Shown: one piece after another, positions 1-9,208 of the stretch
Layout: every line of letters begins with the position of its first letter
Numbering within the stretch: position 1 is the stretch's first letter
Source: Cyclaneusma minus
Taxonomy: Eukaryota; Ascomycota; Leotiomycetes; Marthamycetales; Marthamycetaceae
Assembly (NCBI GenBank): GCA_037179335.1
Contig: JAKZHN010000036.1
Coordinates: forward strand, 248,001-312,000
Direction: 5' to 3'
DNA length: 64,000 bases
Notes under the pieces: generated by a model
What the model was told of the DNA's origin: nothing
Database searches by the model: none
The model's input: the letters and a program-made list of their open reading frames with translations, nothing else
Program-made: the position numbers and the translations under genes

Positions 1-1269
1 CTGGTCCGGGTCTCGAGAGTTTGGTTGAAACGTTCAATCTCTCCAGCGGGTCGGTATCCGCAGCCGTGCAGGTGACGTGGCTTTGAAGTAAAGTCAGTCT
101 TGTTGTCAACGAATGATTTCTTGATTTCTCCGAAGCTTGATTCGAGGCTAGACCAGAATGACGGGTCCAGTAAGATTCAAATTCAACTGCACTTGGAATG
201 CGCCAGGTCTGGATCTTGGGATCTAAACTTCGAGTGGGGTTGAAACTTACAGAAGGGCTGCTTTGCAATTTTTGACTTGCCCGGTTTTAGGTATGGTTAG
301 AGCCTGTGATCAGCGAACTGTTTGCTATCCGTGGAGCTGCATTTGTGTATTCGATATTGAGGGGTTAATTGGGTTGACATGTGTTGAGAGTGACAGCAGT
401 TTGCCGGCTCGGCAGTGTATGCCCGTATCAGTATCTTCGGGACGGCGATATCGGCTCCACCGCGGGTATCTGAATCGTATATATGGTATTTTGATATGTA
501 CTACCTTTAAGCCTAGATCTTTTTGATGTGCTCTTCCAGTAGCCTGATGATTTTATCCCATTCATAATTTATTTGCGGAATAATCGCTTCTAAACTGCAT
601 TAATGCTTAAACTCTGGGCCTTATCAACAGCTTTCGAATATCAAAGTCGTTCATCTCACTACTAGTGAGACAATCACAAAGAGTCTAAGAAGGCCATGTG
701 ATTGGCTATAATGTCTTATCAGTATTAATTGGTATTTCTTCATGGCATGCATGAGAGTTAATGTAGATTGGAGAACTATCTGTTGAATTATAGTTACATA
801 TTGACAATTCACACTTAAGAAGAGGGAGTCGATACTTATAATAGCGGGCAAGAGAATTTGGAAGCAATGAGTATGACGAGTACTGGCATAAAGGTTTCTT
901 AACGACAAAAGGAATGAGCCTTAGGTAGTGAACGATACTTCAAACAACAATACCATTTCACAATGGGGTTATACTTCACAGTTCACAAGCTTGCACGAGA
1001 CAGTAAAGTGGAATATGAGCAAGAAATTCTATTCGCCTACGACCCACGAAGAAAGTTCGAAAGCATCGTAATTCATGATAGTACATCTGGACTTAAACCA
1101 GCCAGTCATCATCATCATAAACCCCGATGATGGTAATACCTATTGACGCCCTCAATGCCAAATGATCTGCCGCAACGCCATCCGCGCCCGTGAACAAGAA
1201 TACATATGTCCAGCCAGCGAGCCAAGATGACAACCGCAGATATTGTGGCAGCGCCAATAGTGCTGTAAC
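1..1269. other. Gene-free left end (likely intergenic)
   Basis: No open frame here looks like protein. The longest frames are under 90 codons, lack recognisable motifs and have no paired splice sites extending them. Base composition is ordinary for the left arm, unlike the AT-rich centre. The last part, next to 1270, is probably the 3' untranslated region of the minus-strand Stf2-like gene. A gene leaving the window to the left cannot be excluded for the first few hundred bases. Confidence 0.4.
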
Positions 1270-1950
1270 TTAGACCTTCTTGGTCTCCTTCTCCTCATCA
1301 ACGCTGGCTCCGCTGGCAGAGCTTTCGCTGTTGACACGGTGAGCACGAGTCATCTCTTCGTCGGCCTCGGCTCCGTGGATGTTTTCTTCGAACATGGGCT
1401 CAGATTCGATCTGCTCAAACTTGGTCTTGAAGTCTTTGAGGCCGGCGGCGTAGCTGCTGCTGTTGGAGCGGCGGCGAGGATGGTTCATGTTGAAGCCAGT
1501 GTCCTGGACTTCTTCGCCTTCAGTACCCCTGGAGTGCAAGTGGTTACTAAGGAGTTCTAGATAGGCAGGACAGGGATGAGAGGGATGAGAACATGAGGCT
1601 TACCAGTTTCCTTTACCGTGACCGTTCTTCTTGACCTTCTTGGGGTCGGCATCGACATAGCCATGCTTGGCAAAGTACTTTGGCACATGAGCTTCTGGTC
1701 CGGCTGTGCCATCAGCCAGACCAGCATGGTCACGGTCGTTGAGCTTGTGGGAACGAGTCACTGTGAAGTGATTGTCAGTATGAGAGCAATGGAACGAGTC
1801 ATCGAGATGAGTCTCAATCGCCAACTGGCAGATAGTCAAGTCAAGATGCAGCGAGCTGAGGAGTTTCTCTTCGAAGGAGCATCGTTTGCTGTGTAGTGTA
1901 ACAACTCCGGTGCAATGGAAAGAACAGATATAACTGGCAAGGCACTTACT
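1270..1950 (-). CDS. Stf2/Tma10-like hydrophilin with intron-split start codon
   Basis: Small hydrophilic protein of 138 aa. The yeast relatives Stf2 and Tma10 are a regulator of the F1Fo-ATPase inhibitor and a ribosome-associated protein; Stf2 also acts as a hydrophilin in desiccation stress. The proposed minus-strand exons are 1950 (one base, the A of ATG), 1760-1604 and 1528-1270, with GT-AG introns of 189 and 75 nt. The first intron starts GTAAGT and ends CACAG. Joining gives an N-terminus MTRSHKLNDRD, matching the MTRTNKW start of yeast Stf2. The core PKYFAKHGY, then KKNGHGKGNWG and GEEVQDTG, is the diagnostic block. An Asn/Ser-rich region follows, then FKTKFEQIESEPMFEEN and an acidic, lysine-ending tail. 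There is no signal peptide or membrane segment. Without the split start no sensible ATG precedes the conserved block in frame. The family call is firm; the exact start is an inference from splice signals. Confidence 0.8.
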
Positions 1951-2041
1951 GTTTGCTTGAGTGGATGAACAGGTTGAAGTTGTTCTGGTTGTAGATTGGG
2001 CTTGATGGATTGAGGTTGTGTCGTGTGATGGTGGATGGAGG

Positions 2042-2211
2042 AGGGGAAGTTGAGAGTAGCCGAGGGGTGAGATGTCGCTGGGGGAGCTTAAGAAGGGAGG
2101 TCTGGTGGTAGTATGCGATGACAGAACTAGCTATGGCGGCCTCTGATAGGCAGTCTGACTCGCAGGAGCCTTTGTTTGTCGTGCCTGGGGGTAATATATA
2201 AGTGGCCCCCT
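2042..2211 (-). promoter_or_regulatory. Stress-response-like (STRE) pentamers upstream of the Stf2-like gene
   Basis: Three copies of the pentamer AGGGG/CCCCT lie at 2042-2046, 2063-2067 and 2207-2211, upstream of the Stf2-like gene. A TATA-like ATATA/TATAT run sits near 2195. In yeast, Msn2/Msn4 bind CCCCT elements and drive STF2-type stress genes. Pentamers of this kind also occur by chance, and functional use in this fungus is inference only. Confidence 0.25.
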
Positions 2212-2757
2212 CTAAGCCGTCAGTCGCGTGACTGCTGCTGAATTAGGTTCAGTGAAGTGTTACGGAGTCTGAGCCACATCCCCATGCGCCGTTTTGAGTA
2301 GCATCCTTGTCCTGAAGACTTGGACGTTCTCCACCCCGATCCTGAAACTGGCCATGGGCAGCCATCACGATGGGGGAGACGATGTCCACTAGAACATTCC
2401 ATCCCCTGCGATGGGGTGGTTGGGTGGCCGGTGGAGAGATCTTTGATCAAAGCAGCTCTCGTGCCATTCCCCGGACCCCTAAATCGAAAGGTGCTTTCGC
2501 GTGACGTAGGACCAGAAATCGAAAGACAATGAGCTCAATCTGATACCTGCGACGTCCGGATCAGACCACCTGCTGGATCTGCCTTAAATTGCGGCCATCT
2601 GTTCTTTCCTTTCCCGTCTCCAACGTCCAAGGTTTTAATGTTCATCGAGAGATCGGGGTCTCTCGAAAGGGCTGCATTGAGCATCTTTTGTGGCAAGGGG
2701 GGGTAGCTTGACCCCACGCTACGTGACTGGCGGTTGGCATGATGTGACATGCATCAA

Positions 2758-2908
2758 CCAATTGAAGAAACCCTGGTCCCCCAAAACGCGGGGAAGTTTT
2801 AGCGGGTAGACAGCCGCGCTAGTTGACTAGCGCCATCGCCCCTCATGGCCAATAGGCGTCTTTTTATCTCGCTTAGTCACCGTGACGGAAACCCCGCTTC
2901 TGACCAAT
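2758..2908 (+). promoter_or_regulatory. Three CCAAT boxes upstream of DRE2
   Basis: CCAAT occurs at 2758-2762, 2849-2853 and 2904-2908, that is 208 to 358 nt upstream of the DRE2 start codon and in the same orientation as the gene. CCAAT is the binding site of the Hap/CBF complex, which with HapX controls iron-using genes in filamentous ascomycetes. DRE2 is an Fe-S cluster gene, so the link is plausible, but no HapX half-site was verified. Confidence 0.3.
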
Positions 2909-3115
2909 CATGGCTGGCCGCCATACGTGAACTTTTTGGTTTTTGACTCTTACAAATCGTGATTCATGACAACTCCGCAACCGCTGTTCGCATCAACTCT
3001 TTGGACGCGCGACAGATATCCGTAGTCTGTCCCTCTAGCAAAGAAGTCGGTATCGTCAACATAAACCGCCCGACTGTGAACCGTTACACGTCCACACCAC
3101 GACATCTACCCCACC

Positions 3116-4196
3116 ATGGCTCCGGCCGTGACTCTCGACATGTCCTCGGACTTCGATGCGCCAACTTTCGAGAAGCCCTCTGCATCCTCTAGCAATGGCA
3201 GAACTCTGCTGCTTGCGCCTCCCTCCATTGCCGCGCACCAGGAGAAGCTCAGCGAGGTATTCTCGCCCCACGACCGATCTGTCACTGACCTGCAGATGCT
3301 CGACCGGCTCTCTGCAGGCCTAGTCACTCTTCCCGCCACCACCTACGATCGTATCCTCATTCTCACCGATGCCGATGGCACACGAACCGAATCTACCCAG
3401 CTGCTCGGTCGGGATGTCTTCAGCAAGATTGCACAGGCTCTGAAGGCGGGTGGCAAACTGCAGTCGCAAGACGGTACTTTCGGCCAAGCTAGCAACACCG
3501 CTGAGCAAACAGAGGGTATCTTGGCCGGCCTGGTTGCGCAGGAAGGAGAGGGAATGGTCAAGCCGGACTACAGCGCTACTCAAGCTGTCCCCTTGCGATT
3601 CGGCAGGAAGAAGGCCCAAACCGAACCTGCCTCTGATGCAGGACCTCCAGTCGCCAGTGCTGCCATTCCCCTCAGCAACACCAATGGCAAACCAGCTGGC
3701 GTGGGATTTGTTGACTTCAGCGATGATTTCGGAGAGCCTATCATTACAGGCGAAGACGATGATGACGACTTAATCGACGAAGATACCCTGCTCACAGAAG
3801 AGGATCTCAAGCGCCCTGTTACTATCCGTGAGATACTCACCGTCTTTTGGTTCCTCCTACGGATTTGGTTCTAACGTGTCTACCGCAGCCCCTGAGTGTG
3901 CGCCAAGAGCTGGCAAACGACGCCGCGCCTGCAAGGACTGCACCTGTGGTCTCGCCGAACGTTTGGCTGCTGAAGATGCTGCCAAGCGAGACGCTGCCGA
4001 TGCTCAGCTTAAGACTCTGAAGCTCGAGTCCGATGATCTGGCTGAGGTGGACTTCACTGTTCAAGGCAAAGTCGGCTCGTGTGGCAACTGCAGTCTGGGC
4101 GATGCTTTCAGATGCGATGGCTGCCCTTACATCGGTCTGCCTGCTTTCAAGCCGGGCGAGGAGGTCAGGTTGATGAATAACGACGTCCAGTTGTGA
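3116..4196 (+). CDS. DRE2: Dre2/CIAPIN1 (anamorsin), cytosolic Fe-S cluster assembly
   Basis: Electron-transfer partner of the diflavin reductase Tah18 in cytosolic iron-sulfur protein assembly. Two exons, 3116-3827 and 3889-4196, are joined across a 61-nt intron (GTGAGA to CGCAG, branch CTAAC at 3871). The product is 339 aa. The N-terminal half is the degenerate methyltransferase-like domain. An acidic linker follows, with a run of Asp near residue 217. The C-terminal anamorsin domain has two cysteine clusters. The first is C241, C252, C255 and C257, within KRRRACKDCTCGL. The second is C302-x2-C305-x7-C313-x2-C316, followed by PYIGLPAFKPGE. All eight cysteines needed for the two clusters are present. 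Translation starts at an ACC-ATG-G context at 3116. The intron lies just before the first cysteine, and splicing is required because the upstream frame stops inside the intron. Confidence 0.96.
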
Positions 4197-4796
4197 AGGA
4201 GGGTGGTACTCCGATCATGAGCATGAATCCAAGGGAACTTACATTCCAAGTACATATTAGAGATGGATATGGCGTTTGGGGTGCTTAGAAGGAGTTGCTC
4301 GAATAAGCACTGGGGAGTTCCCATGGGTTGCATTGATCGGAATTGCGTTTGCTGCATTTCGCGATAGCAAGCGGCATGCTTTCACACAGCTATCTCAGTT
4401 GAGACATGAGGCGGGGCCAAGTCATTTGGATTGCCGAATGCTGCTTGTTCAAAGCAAGACTAGAGATACAAGAAATACAAGAGATACAATCATCTGGTCT
4501 AGTCTCCTGTACTAGTCAGTATCTAATTTTCGACAACATCCACCTGCCTCGCTTTTCGAAGTTCAGCAACGCGGCTCAAGATGTTGAGGATTGCGCCAAG
4601 GTTGCGCTGGAAGAAGATGTTCGAGGCCCGATGGTCAAGAGATATCTCCAATTACTCGAGCGGGGTCTGGGTGTTTTTCAGAAGTTTGAAATCACCTCTT
4701 CCAATCACCTGGAAAGTTCCTAGCAACAATGGGGCGAAACAAGTCTGCACTCACTTCCTGAAATCTCCTTCCGGTTTGTTATTTGAGATTTTCTTA

Positions 4797-4965
4797 TTCT
4801 TTGGACTATTCCTAATCACTGGGGATATTCCTGATAATCGAGTATAAGTATCTCGGAATATTAGCGATATCCCTAATCCTGGTGGACCGTGGATGTCCCT
4901 AACCATCGGGGATATTCTTGTGGTGACTAGTGATACTCCCCATCTTTGGGATACTTTTAATTATT
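4797..4965. repeat. Degenerate 20-nt minisatellite, copy A
   Basis: About eight diverged units of roughly 20 nt, built around GGGGATATTCCTAATCAC. They include TTGGACTATTCCTAATCACT, GGGGATATTCCTGATAATCG and GCGATATCCCTAATCCTGG. The same unit type recurs at 6842-6900, 53010-53195 and 61866-61985. Confidence 0.6.
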
Positions 4966-5149
4966 GAGGTGGGGCTCGGACTTCTTCTGCCTGATTGTAC
5001 TTGGGAAGTTCCAAATCCCCAATACTTTGGTTCTTCCTATGAAAATCCTGCAATCTACGACCCATGGTTGGGCTTCGGCCTGCCTGATGCCTAATCCACA
5101 ACCAGAAAAGGGCTGTACCCTACCCATAGTTAGTCACGAAACGAAAGGG

Positions 5150-5157
5150 TATATAAG
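5150..5157 (+). promoter_or_regulatory. TATA box of the gene at 5305
   Basis: TATATAAG, preceded by GGG, lies 148 nt upstream of the ATG. A pyrimidine-rich leader typical of fungal transcription start regions separates them. Confidence 0.45.
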
Positions 5158-5304
5158 CCCTTCTTCCTCTTGCTATCTTCCAGTCTTCTTTTCCCTTGAG
5201 TTTCCCCACGTCGGCCGAAACTACCACCTTTTTTCCCCTTCAGCTTCCCCACATTGGCCGAAATCACTGCTCACTCACTCCACCTGCACCATCACTTCAC
5301 TACC

Positions 5305-6498
5305 ATGTCGGCCTACTCTGATTCACCTGGACCGGTTCTGGACCCCCAGGACCTTGCAAGCCGACTCAGCCGCATAAGTGAGACCGAATACCAAAGCCGC
5401 CAAGTAGAGCCGTCGATAGAAGACACAGACGATGTCCAAGATATGCCCAGCTGCTTGATCTCTTTCGAAACACTACGCTGGGTCGGATTTAACCGGGAGA
5501 AGGCTCACGAGATATGGCGCCACTGGTGCAACAACTACTCGTGGGAAGGGCACGACTGGAAGTTGTACGGGGCGAGGGGCGGGGGGAGGGATATTGACGG
5601 TAACCCAGTCGGGTTCGAAGAGGCAGCCCTGGTATACTTGGAGCATCGCGAGGACACCGATTCGGACAATGATCAGGAGTGGCGAACGTTGATGGATGTT
5701 CTTGGTATCAACAAGAGCATGCAAGAGGACATGCTGATGCCCGTTCACAAGAAAATCCGCCTAACCGAGACATGTTGCTTTTGGCTTCGCGATGCCATGC
5801 AAGCAAGTTTCGCCTTCATCGAACATGTGCTTTGCACCTCTCGCCAACGTGTTACTTCCCGTCCAAGTTTGCCTGTCATCAAAGCTTCATCGACACCGAT
5901 CCCATCGGTGATGTCTCCTACGCTTTCGGCCAACGCACCAGACCATACCGTTTTCTATCGTGGCGGCTGGACTTCGCGTTTCCAGGGTATGGACGGCGAC
6001 AACGACGCCTGGATTCGCCTCAAGATGGCTAGCCTTCTGACACGCCCAGGCTCTCGTGGTGACTTCCACCACAAGGACCTTTCAATCTTCCTGTCAACCG
6101 ACCCGAACATCGCTCTCCAATATGCTCGCTGGGTCCAAGACCTCAACGGCAATCGTGTGCCTGCAAGCGTCCTCAGCTTCTCGGTTCCCAACTCCGCACT
6201 TCAGAGCATGATGCCATGCGAGAATGACTACTTGTACTCGCTGTTCGCCTTCTGGGGCGAGTTGACCGAGGAGTGGTACCACAAAAATACGGTGGTAATC
6301 AGCGGATTTCCGCCCAAGTCATGCAGCCGCCTTCCGCAGATTCGGGAGGACTGGGCTGGGACGTTTAAGGGGGTCGAGCAGTATTGCTTCATGGGGAAGT
6401 GGGGCTTGCTTTTCTTGAGGATGCATGGGGAAGGGTTCAGAGTGTGCCATGATATCTATGCTGATGAGGAGCGGATGCAAAAGGGTGTGGTGGCCTAG
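5305..6498 (+). CDS. Uncharacterised protein with ADP-ribosyltransferase-like motif pattern
   Basis: Intronless 397-aa protein with no signal peptide or membrane segment. I chose the ATG at 5305 (TACC-ATG-T context) because the 17 upstream in-frame codons contain no ATG. I do not recognise the N-terminal 200 residues; they include RWVGFNREKAHEIWRHW and an acidic patch. The C-terminal half contains, in order, VFYRGG (R219), IFLSTDPNIALQYAR (S264, T265) and FWGELTEEW (E319, E322, E323). An Arg in a Y-R-G context, a Ser-Thr-x strand and a downstream Glu cluster are the order seen in R-S-E class ADP-ribosyltransferases. That fold assignment is inference from spacing, not from homology I could test. 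The gene ends about 400 nt before the AT-rich transposon block. It could be a lineage-restricted protein of other function. Confidence 0.75.
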   Translation: MSAYSDSPGPVLDPQDLASRLSRISETEYQSRQVEPSIEDTDDVQDMPSCLISFETLRWVGFNREKAHEIWRHWCNNYSWEGHDWKLYGARGGGRDIDGNPVGFEEAALVYLEHREDTDSDNDQEWRTLMDVLGINKSMQEDMLMPVHKKIRLTETCCFWLRDAMQASFAFIEHVLCTSRQRVTSRPSLPVIKASSTPIPSVMSPTLSANAPDHTVFYRGGWTSRFQGMDGDNDAWIRLKMASLLTRPGSRGDFHHKDLSIFLSTDPNIALQYARWVQDLNGNRVPASVLSFSVPNSALQSMMPCENDYLYSLFAFWGELTEEWYHKNTVVISGFPPKSCSRLPQIREDWAGTFKGVEQYCFMGKWGLLFLRMHGEGFRVCHDIYADEERMQKGVVA

Positions 6499-6905
6499 AT
6501 GGGTTGGTAATAAATTGTTTAAGAGGCGTGGTTTCGGGCGATTTAATATGCTATAAATTCTTTGGATTTCTCTCCTTCCTTTCTCTCTTCATCTACATCG
6601 ATTCAGAGCTGTCAGGTGTCTCGATTTTCACCCGCCCGCCTCCCTTTGTACATAGTTATCCAGCTCCTTACGTAGCTAGTGGCCGATTCAGCTTTCGGGA
6701 CCCCTCTCCGCTCTTCTCGCTATTAGAGAAGGAAAAAGGAGGGCCTGGGCATGAAGGAGAGGGCTCCCGAAGCTTCAAATCAAGGCTGCTTCCGCCAAAC
6801 ACTGATCCCTTACTTGCACGTGACGAGCAGGATGACATAAAATGCTATAAATTATTTGGATTTCTCCTAATCACATGGATTTCGCCCAATTATAATATTG
6901 GTATA
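6499..6905. other. Junction between gene arm and AT-rich block
   Basis: No gene. A 26-bp sequence beginning ATGCTATAAATT occurs twice, at 6548-6573 and 6842-6867, each time running into TTTGGATTTCTC. The second copy continues as the 20-nt minisatellite up to about 6900, where the base composition switches to strongly AT-rich. Confidence 0.5.
6842..6900. repeat. Degenerate 20-nt minisatellite, copy B (left edge of AT block)
   Basis: Two to three units: TTTGGATTTCTCCTAATCAC, then TGGATTTCGCCCAATTATAA. This is the same unit as at 53010-53195, on the other side of the AT-rich block. Confidence 0.5.
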
Positions 6906-6914
6906 TGGTAGGAA

Positions 6915-7130
6915 AAGCAGCTGACCCGCATCACATAATTTGGTAAAGCTGGCCATTGGCCAAAAATCCACTCAGCTAGCAATATGGGGCCGCAATTCCA
7001 CCAAATTATAAAAAATCTCTGCAACGCCAGCTTTAAATTTTTTAAAGCTTTAAAGCAGAAATTGCAATTAGCTATAGCTTTTAATTTTTACTCGAAATCG
7101 TCAATTATTTCCCAATCGTCTATATAATTT
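6915..7130 (+). repeat. Terminal direct repeat of the block, left copy
   Basis: About 215 bp alignable base by base, with C/T and G/A differences, to 52600-52800 in the same orientation. Shared anchors include GGTAAAGCTGGCCATTGGCC against AGTAAAATTGGCTATTGGCT, and ATTAGCTATAGCTTTTAAT. It may be a solo or terminal LTR of the oldest element in the block. Its true ends and type are not resolved. Confidence 0.55.
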
Positions 7131-8146
7131 AATCTACCAATAAAACAGCTTTAATTTTTTTTTAACTTGGATTATTTTTCCAAGCAATTATACCGCAAAG
7201 CAACGGTTTTTTAAAAGAAAAAATGCCTAGCTACGCAGCCAATAAAGCAAAATATCCCCCCAAAAAAACCTTTTCCGCCGCTTAAAATTCCCAATAAGCC
7301 AAAACCTTTAATTAAAATTATTTTAAAGCCCATAATAAAATATAAAAAAAAGCTAAAAAATATTAACTTAAATAAAAGCATATTCTGCAATTAATAGCCA
7401 AGCGCTATCGGGCAAAAGTCAATATAATAAAAATTGCCGCTTCCGCAAACCAGCTATTTTAAAATCAAAACTAAAATAACGGTAAGCAATATTTTTTTAA
7501 ATTCTATTTTTTCTATTGCAAATTTTCTAGTATTAAAAATAAAATTATTTAGCAAATTTTTTAATGCAATTTTTTTTATCATTATTTAAATATTCGCTTT
7601 TTTATTGGTTTAATATTCTATTTTAAAATCACGCTCGCTATATAAAATAATATAATCATTTCAATATTAATATTGGGTAATTAAAAAGCTGTTAATAAAA
7701 TATTAGGGTTTTTTTTAATATAGGCCCAAATTTATTGCGGCTAATATATTTATATCGCTGCAAAATTATAATTTTATTTTATTAATTTTTATATTTAAAT
7801 TTTTAATATTTATTAGTATTTAATTAAAAAAAATTAAATACGCTATTAAAGCTTATAAATAAACCTTAATTACCAAGTTAAATAAATTTAAAATTTATTG
7901 AAATTCTTTATAGCTATATTAAGTATATTAACATAAAAAACCCTTTTAATTTTAAATCCAATAGCAAAAATCGCAATATAAAATTATTTATTTATTATAA
8001 ATATAATAATAGCAATTGCAATTATAATTGTTGCAAATGCAAATATAAATATTTTATTTATAATAAAAAACATTTAGCAAAAATTTATAATTTTTTTCAA
8101 AAAAAGCCTAAAATATAAAATTACCAATATATTAGCATTGCCAATA
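7131..8146 (+). pseudogene. Relic of a retroelement-type coding region
   Basis: A plus-strand frame starts MPSYAANKAKYPPKK at about 7223 and then breaks repeatedly. Near 8020-8090 a cysteine/histidine-rich stretch reads CNYNCCKCKYKYF, then NKKHLAKIY. It resembles a decayed zinc-knuckle region of a Gag protein in which Cys codons have become Tyr. The TRIM at 8147 interrupts it. Assignment to Gag is inference. Confidence 0.3.
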
Positions 8147-8255
8147 TATCACGGGGTAACGGGTGCAAACGTTACCATTAAGCTAGAGTACAAAAGACCC
8201 GTAGTATTTCCGAATAAAAAAACACTCCTGCACCCAATATTTAAACCGTGTAACA
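8147..8255 (+). repeat. TRIM left LTR
   Basis: 109 bp, from TATCACGGGGTAACGGG to CCGTGTAACA. It is the RIP-altered partner of 8568-8676. Confidence 0.75.
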
Positions 8256-8567
8256 ATTATCCCCCCCTCCGTGCCTTCGTGGCCTCACGGAGAAGCTTTC
8301 CCTGGCTCTCTCGGCCTGCGCTATTGCGCCGTTTGAAAATAGTATTATCATGGCTAGAATACCGGGACCCCAGCCCTCCATAGAGTCGGACTATGAAATG
8401 GCTGTCAGCTAGGTCGGCTCGGGGATTCAAGCCTTAAATCTTCAATTCTGGCTCTCCTGGCCTGCTATTCTCTTTTTAATTCAAATATTTGCTTTTGCGC
8501 AAAAACCCTTTACTGGTCTCTTCGGCGTTTAAACCCCCGGCCTGCTAACCGGTGTTCGGAAACACTT

Positions 8568-8676
8568 TGTCACGGGGTAACGGGTGCAAATATTACCACT
8601 AAGCTAGAATACAAAAAACCCGTAGTATTTCCAAACGAGAAAACACTTCTGCACCCAATATTTAAACCGTGTGATA
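8568..8676 (+). repeat. TRIM right LTR
   Basis: 109 bp, from TGTCACGGGGTAACGGG to CCGTGTGATA. It is colinear with the left LTR without gaps. Confidence 0.75.
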
Positions 8677-9208
8677 TAATAATATTCGCCAGTATATTAT
8701 TAATAAAAAGGCTTTATACGCTTTTTTTAATTATTTTTGCTAGCAAATAATTTTATAATATTACCAAATATTTATATATTGCCGCTAGCTAATATTATTA
8801 AATAATTGCCGCCAATTAATTATAAGCTATTATTACCAGCTAATATATTAAAGCTTACACTATTAGCAATTTTTTTTCAATTGCCGCCAATTAATTTTTT
8901 ATTATTTTTGCTAGCAAACAATTTTAAAATATTACCGAATATTTATAAATTACCGCTAACTAATATTATTAAATAACTACCGCCAGCCAATTATAGGCTA
9001 TTATTATTAATTGGTAAATCAAAGCTTATATTATTGGCAATTTTTATTTTATTTTTAAAAAATTATATTTGCATGCCGGTATTATTGCAATTTAATACGA
9101 ATTCGAAATTTAAAATATTTTTCCCAATCCAGCTATTTAATTTTTTTTCCCGTTTTATTTTCCAATTTAATACCGCTTATTATATTTATACCTTAAAAAC
9201 TTATTTTT
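8677..9208. repeat. AT-rich spacer with 171-bp tandem duplication
   Basis: A segment containing GCTAGCAAATAATTTTATAA, TTGCCGCTAGCTAATATTAT and TTGCCGCCAATTAATTATAA (from about 8730) is repeated about 171 bp downstream (from about 8901), with RIP-type differences. No coding signal is seen. It is flanked by the TRIM and by the TIR element. Confidence 0.5.

Larger units (their letters stand above)
4197..5304. other. Intergenic region with possible gene relic and minisatellite
   Basis: Between DRE2 and the next gene. From about 4538 to 4723 a plus-strand frame reads like real protein, with VEDCAKVALEEDV and KRYLQLLERGLGVFQKF, and ends at a stop. No start or partner exon could be found, so it is more likely a relic or chance than a gene. 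Then comes a minisatellite (4797-4965). A TATA-type box lies at 5150-5157, and an imperfect 23-bp direct repeat at 5199-5221 and 5242-5264, both in the leader of the gene starting at 5305. Confidence 0.4.
8147..8676 (+). mobile_element. TRIM-like miniature LTR element (530 bp)
   Basis: Two 109-bp direct repeats (8147-8255 and 8568-8676) flank a 312-bp internal part. Both repeats have the TGTCAC...GT(G/A)A(C/T)A termini of LTRs, allowing for RIP changes (TATCAC at the left end, GTGATA at the right). Every difference between them is a transition. Flanking 5-bp target duplications are CAATA (8142-8146) and TAATA (8677-8681), differing by one C-to-T. The internal part is GC-rich and has no coding capacity beyond a 20-codon frame (MARIPGPQPSIESDYEMAVS). 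No clear tRNA primer site directly follows the left LTR. Size and structure fit terminal-repeat retrotransposons in miniature, mobilised in trans. Confidence 0.75.

Noticed and set aside
263..526. 87-codon plus-strand frame
   Set aside because: No motif, no splice partner and no homologous feel; consistent with chance in GC-balanced DNA.
651..908. 85-codon minus-strand frame
   Set aside because: Low-complexity composition without conserved residues or supporting signals.
6504..6911. 135-codon frame after the 397-aa gene
   Set aside because: Begins right after the previous stop, contains repeat-derived sequence and runs into the AT-rich border.
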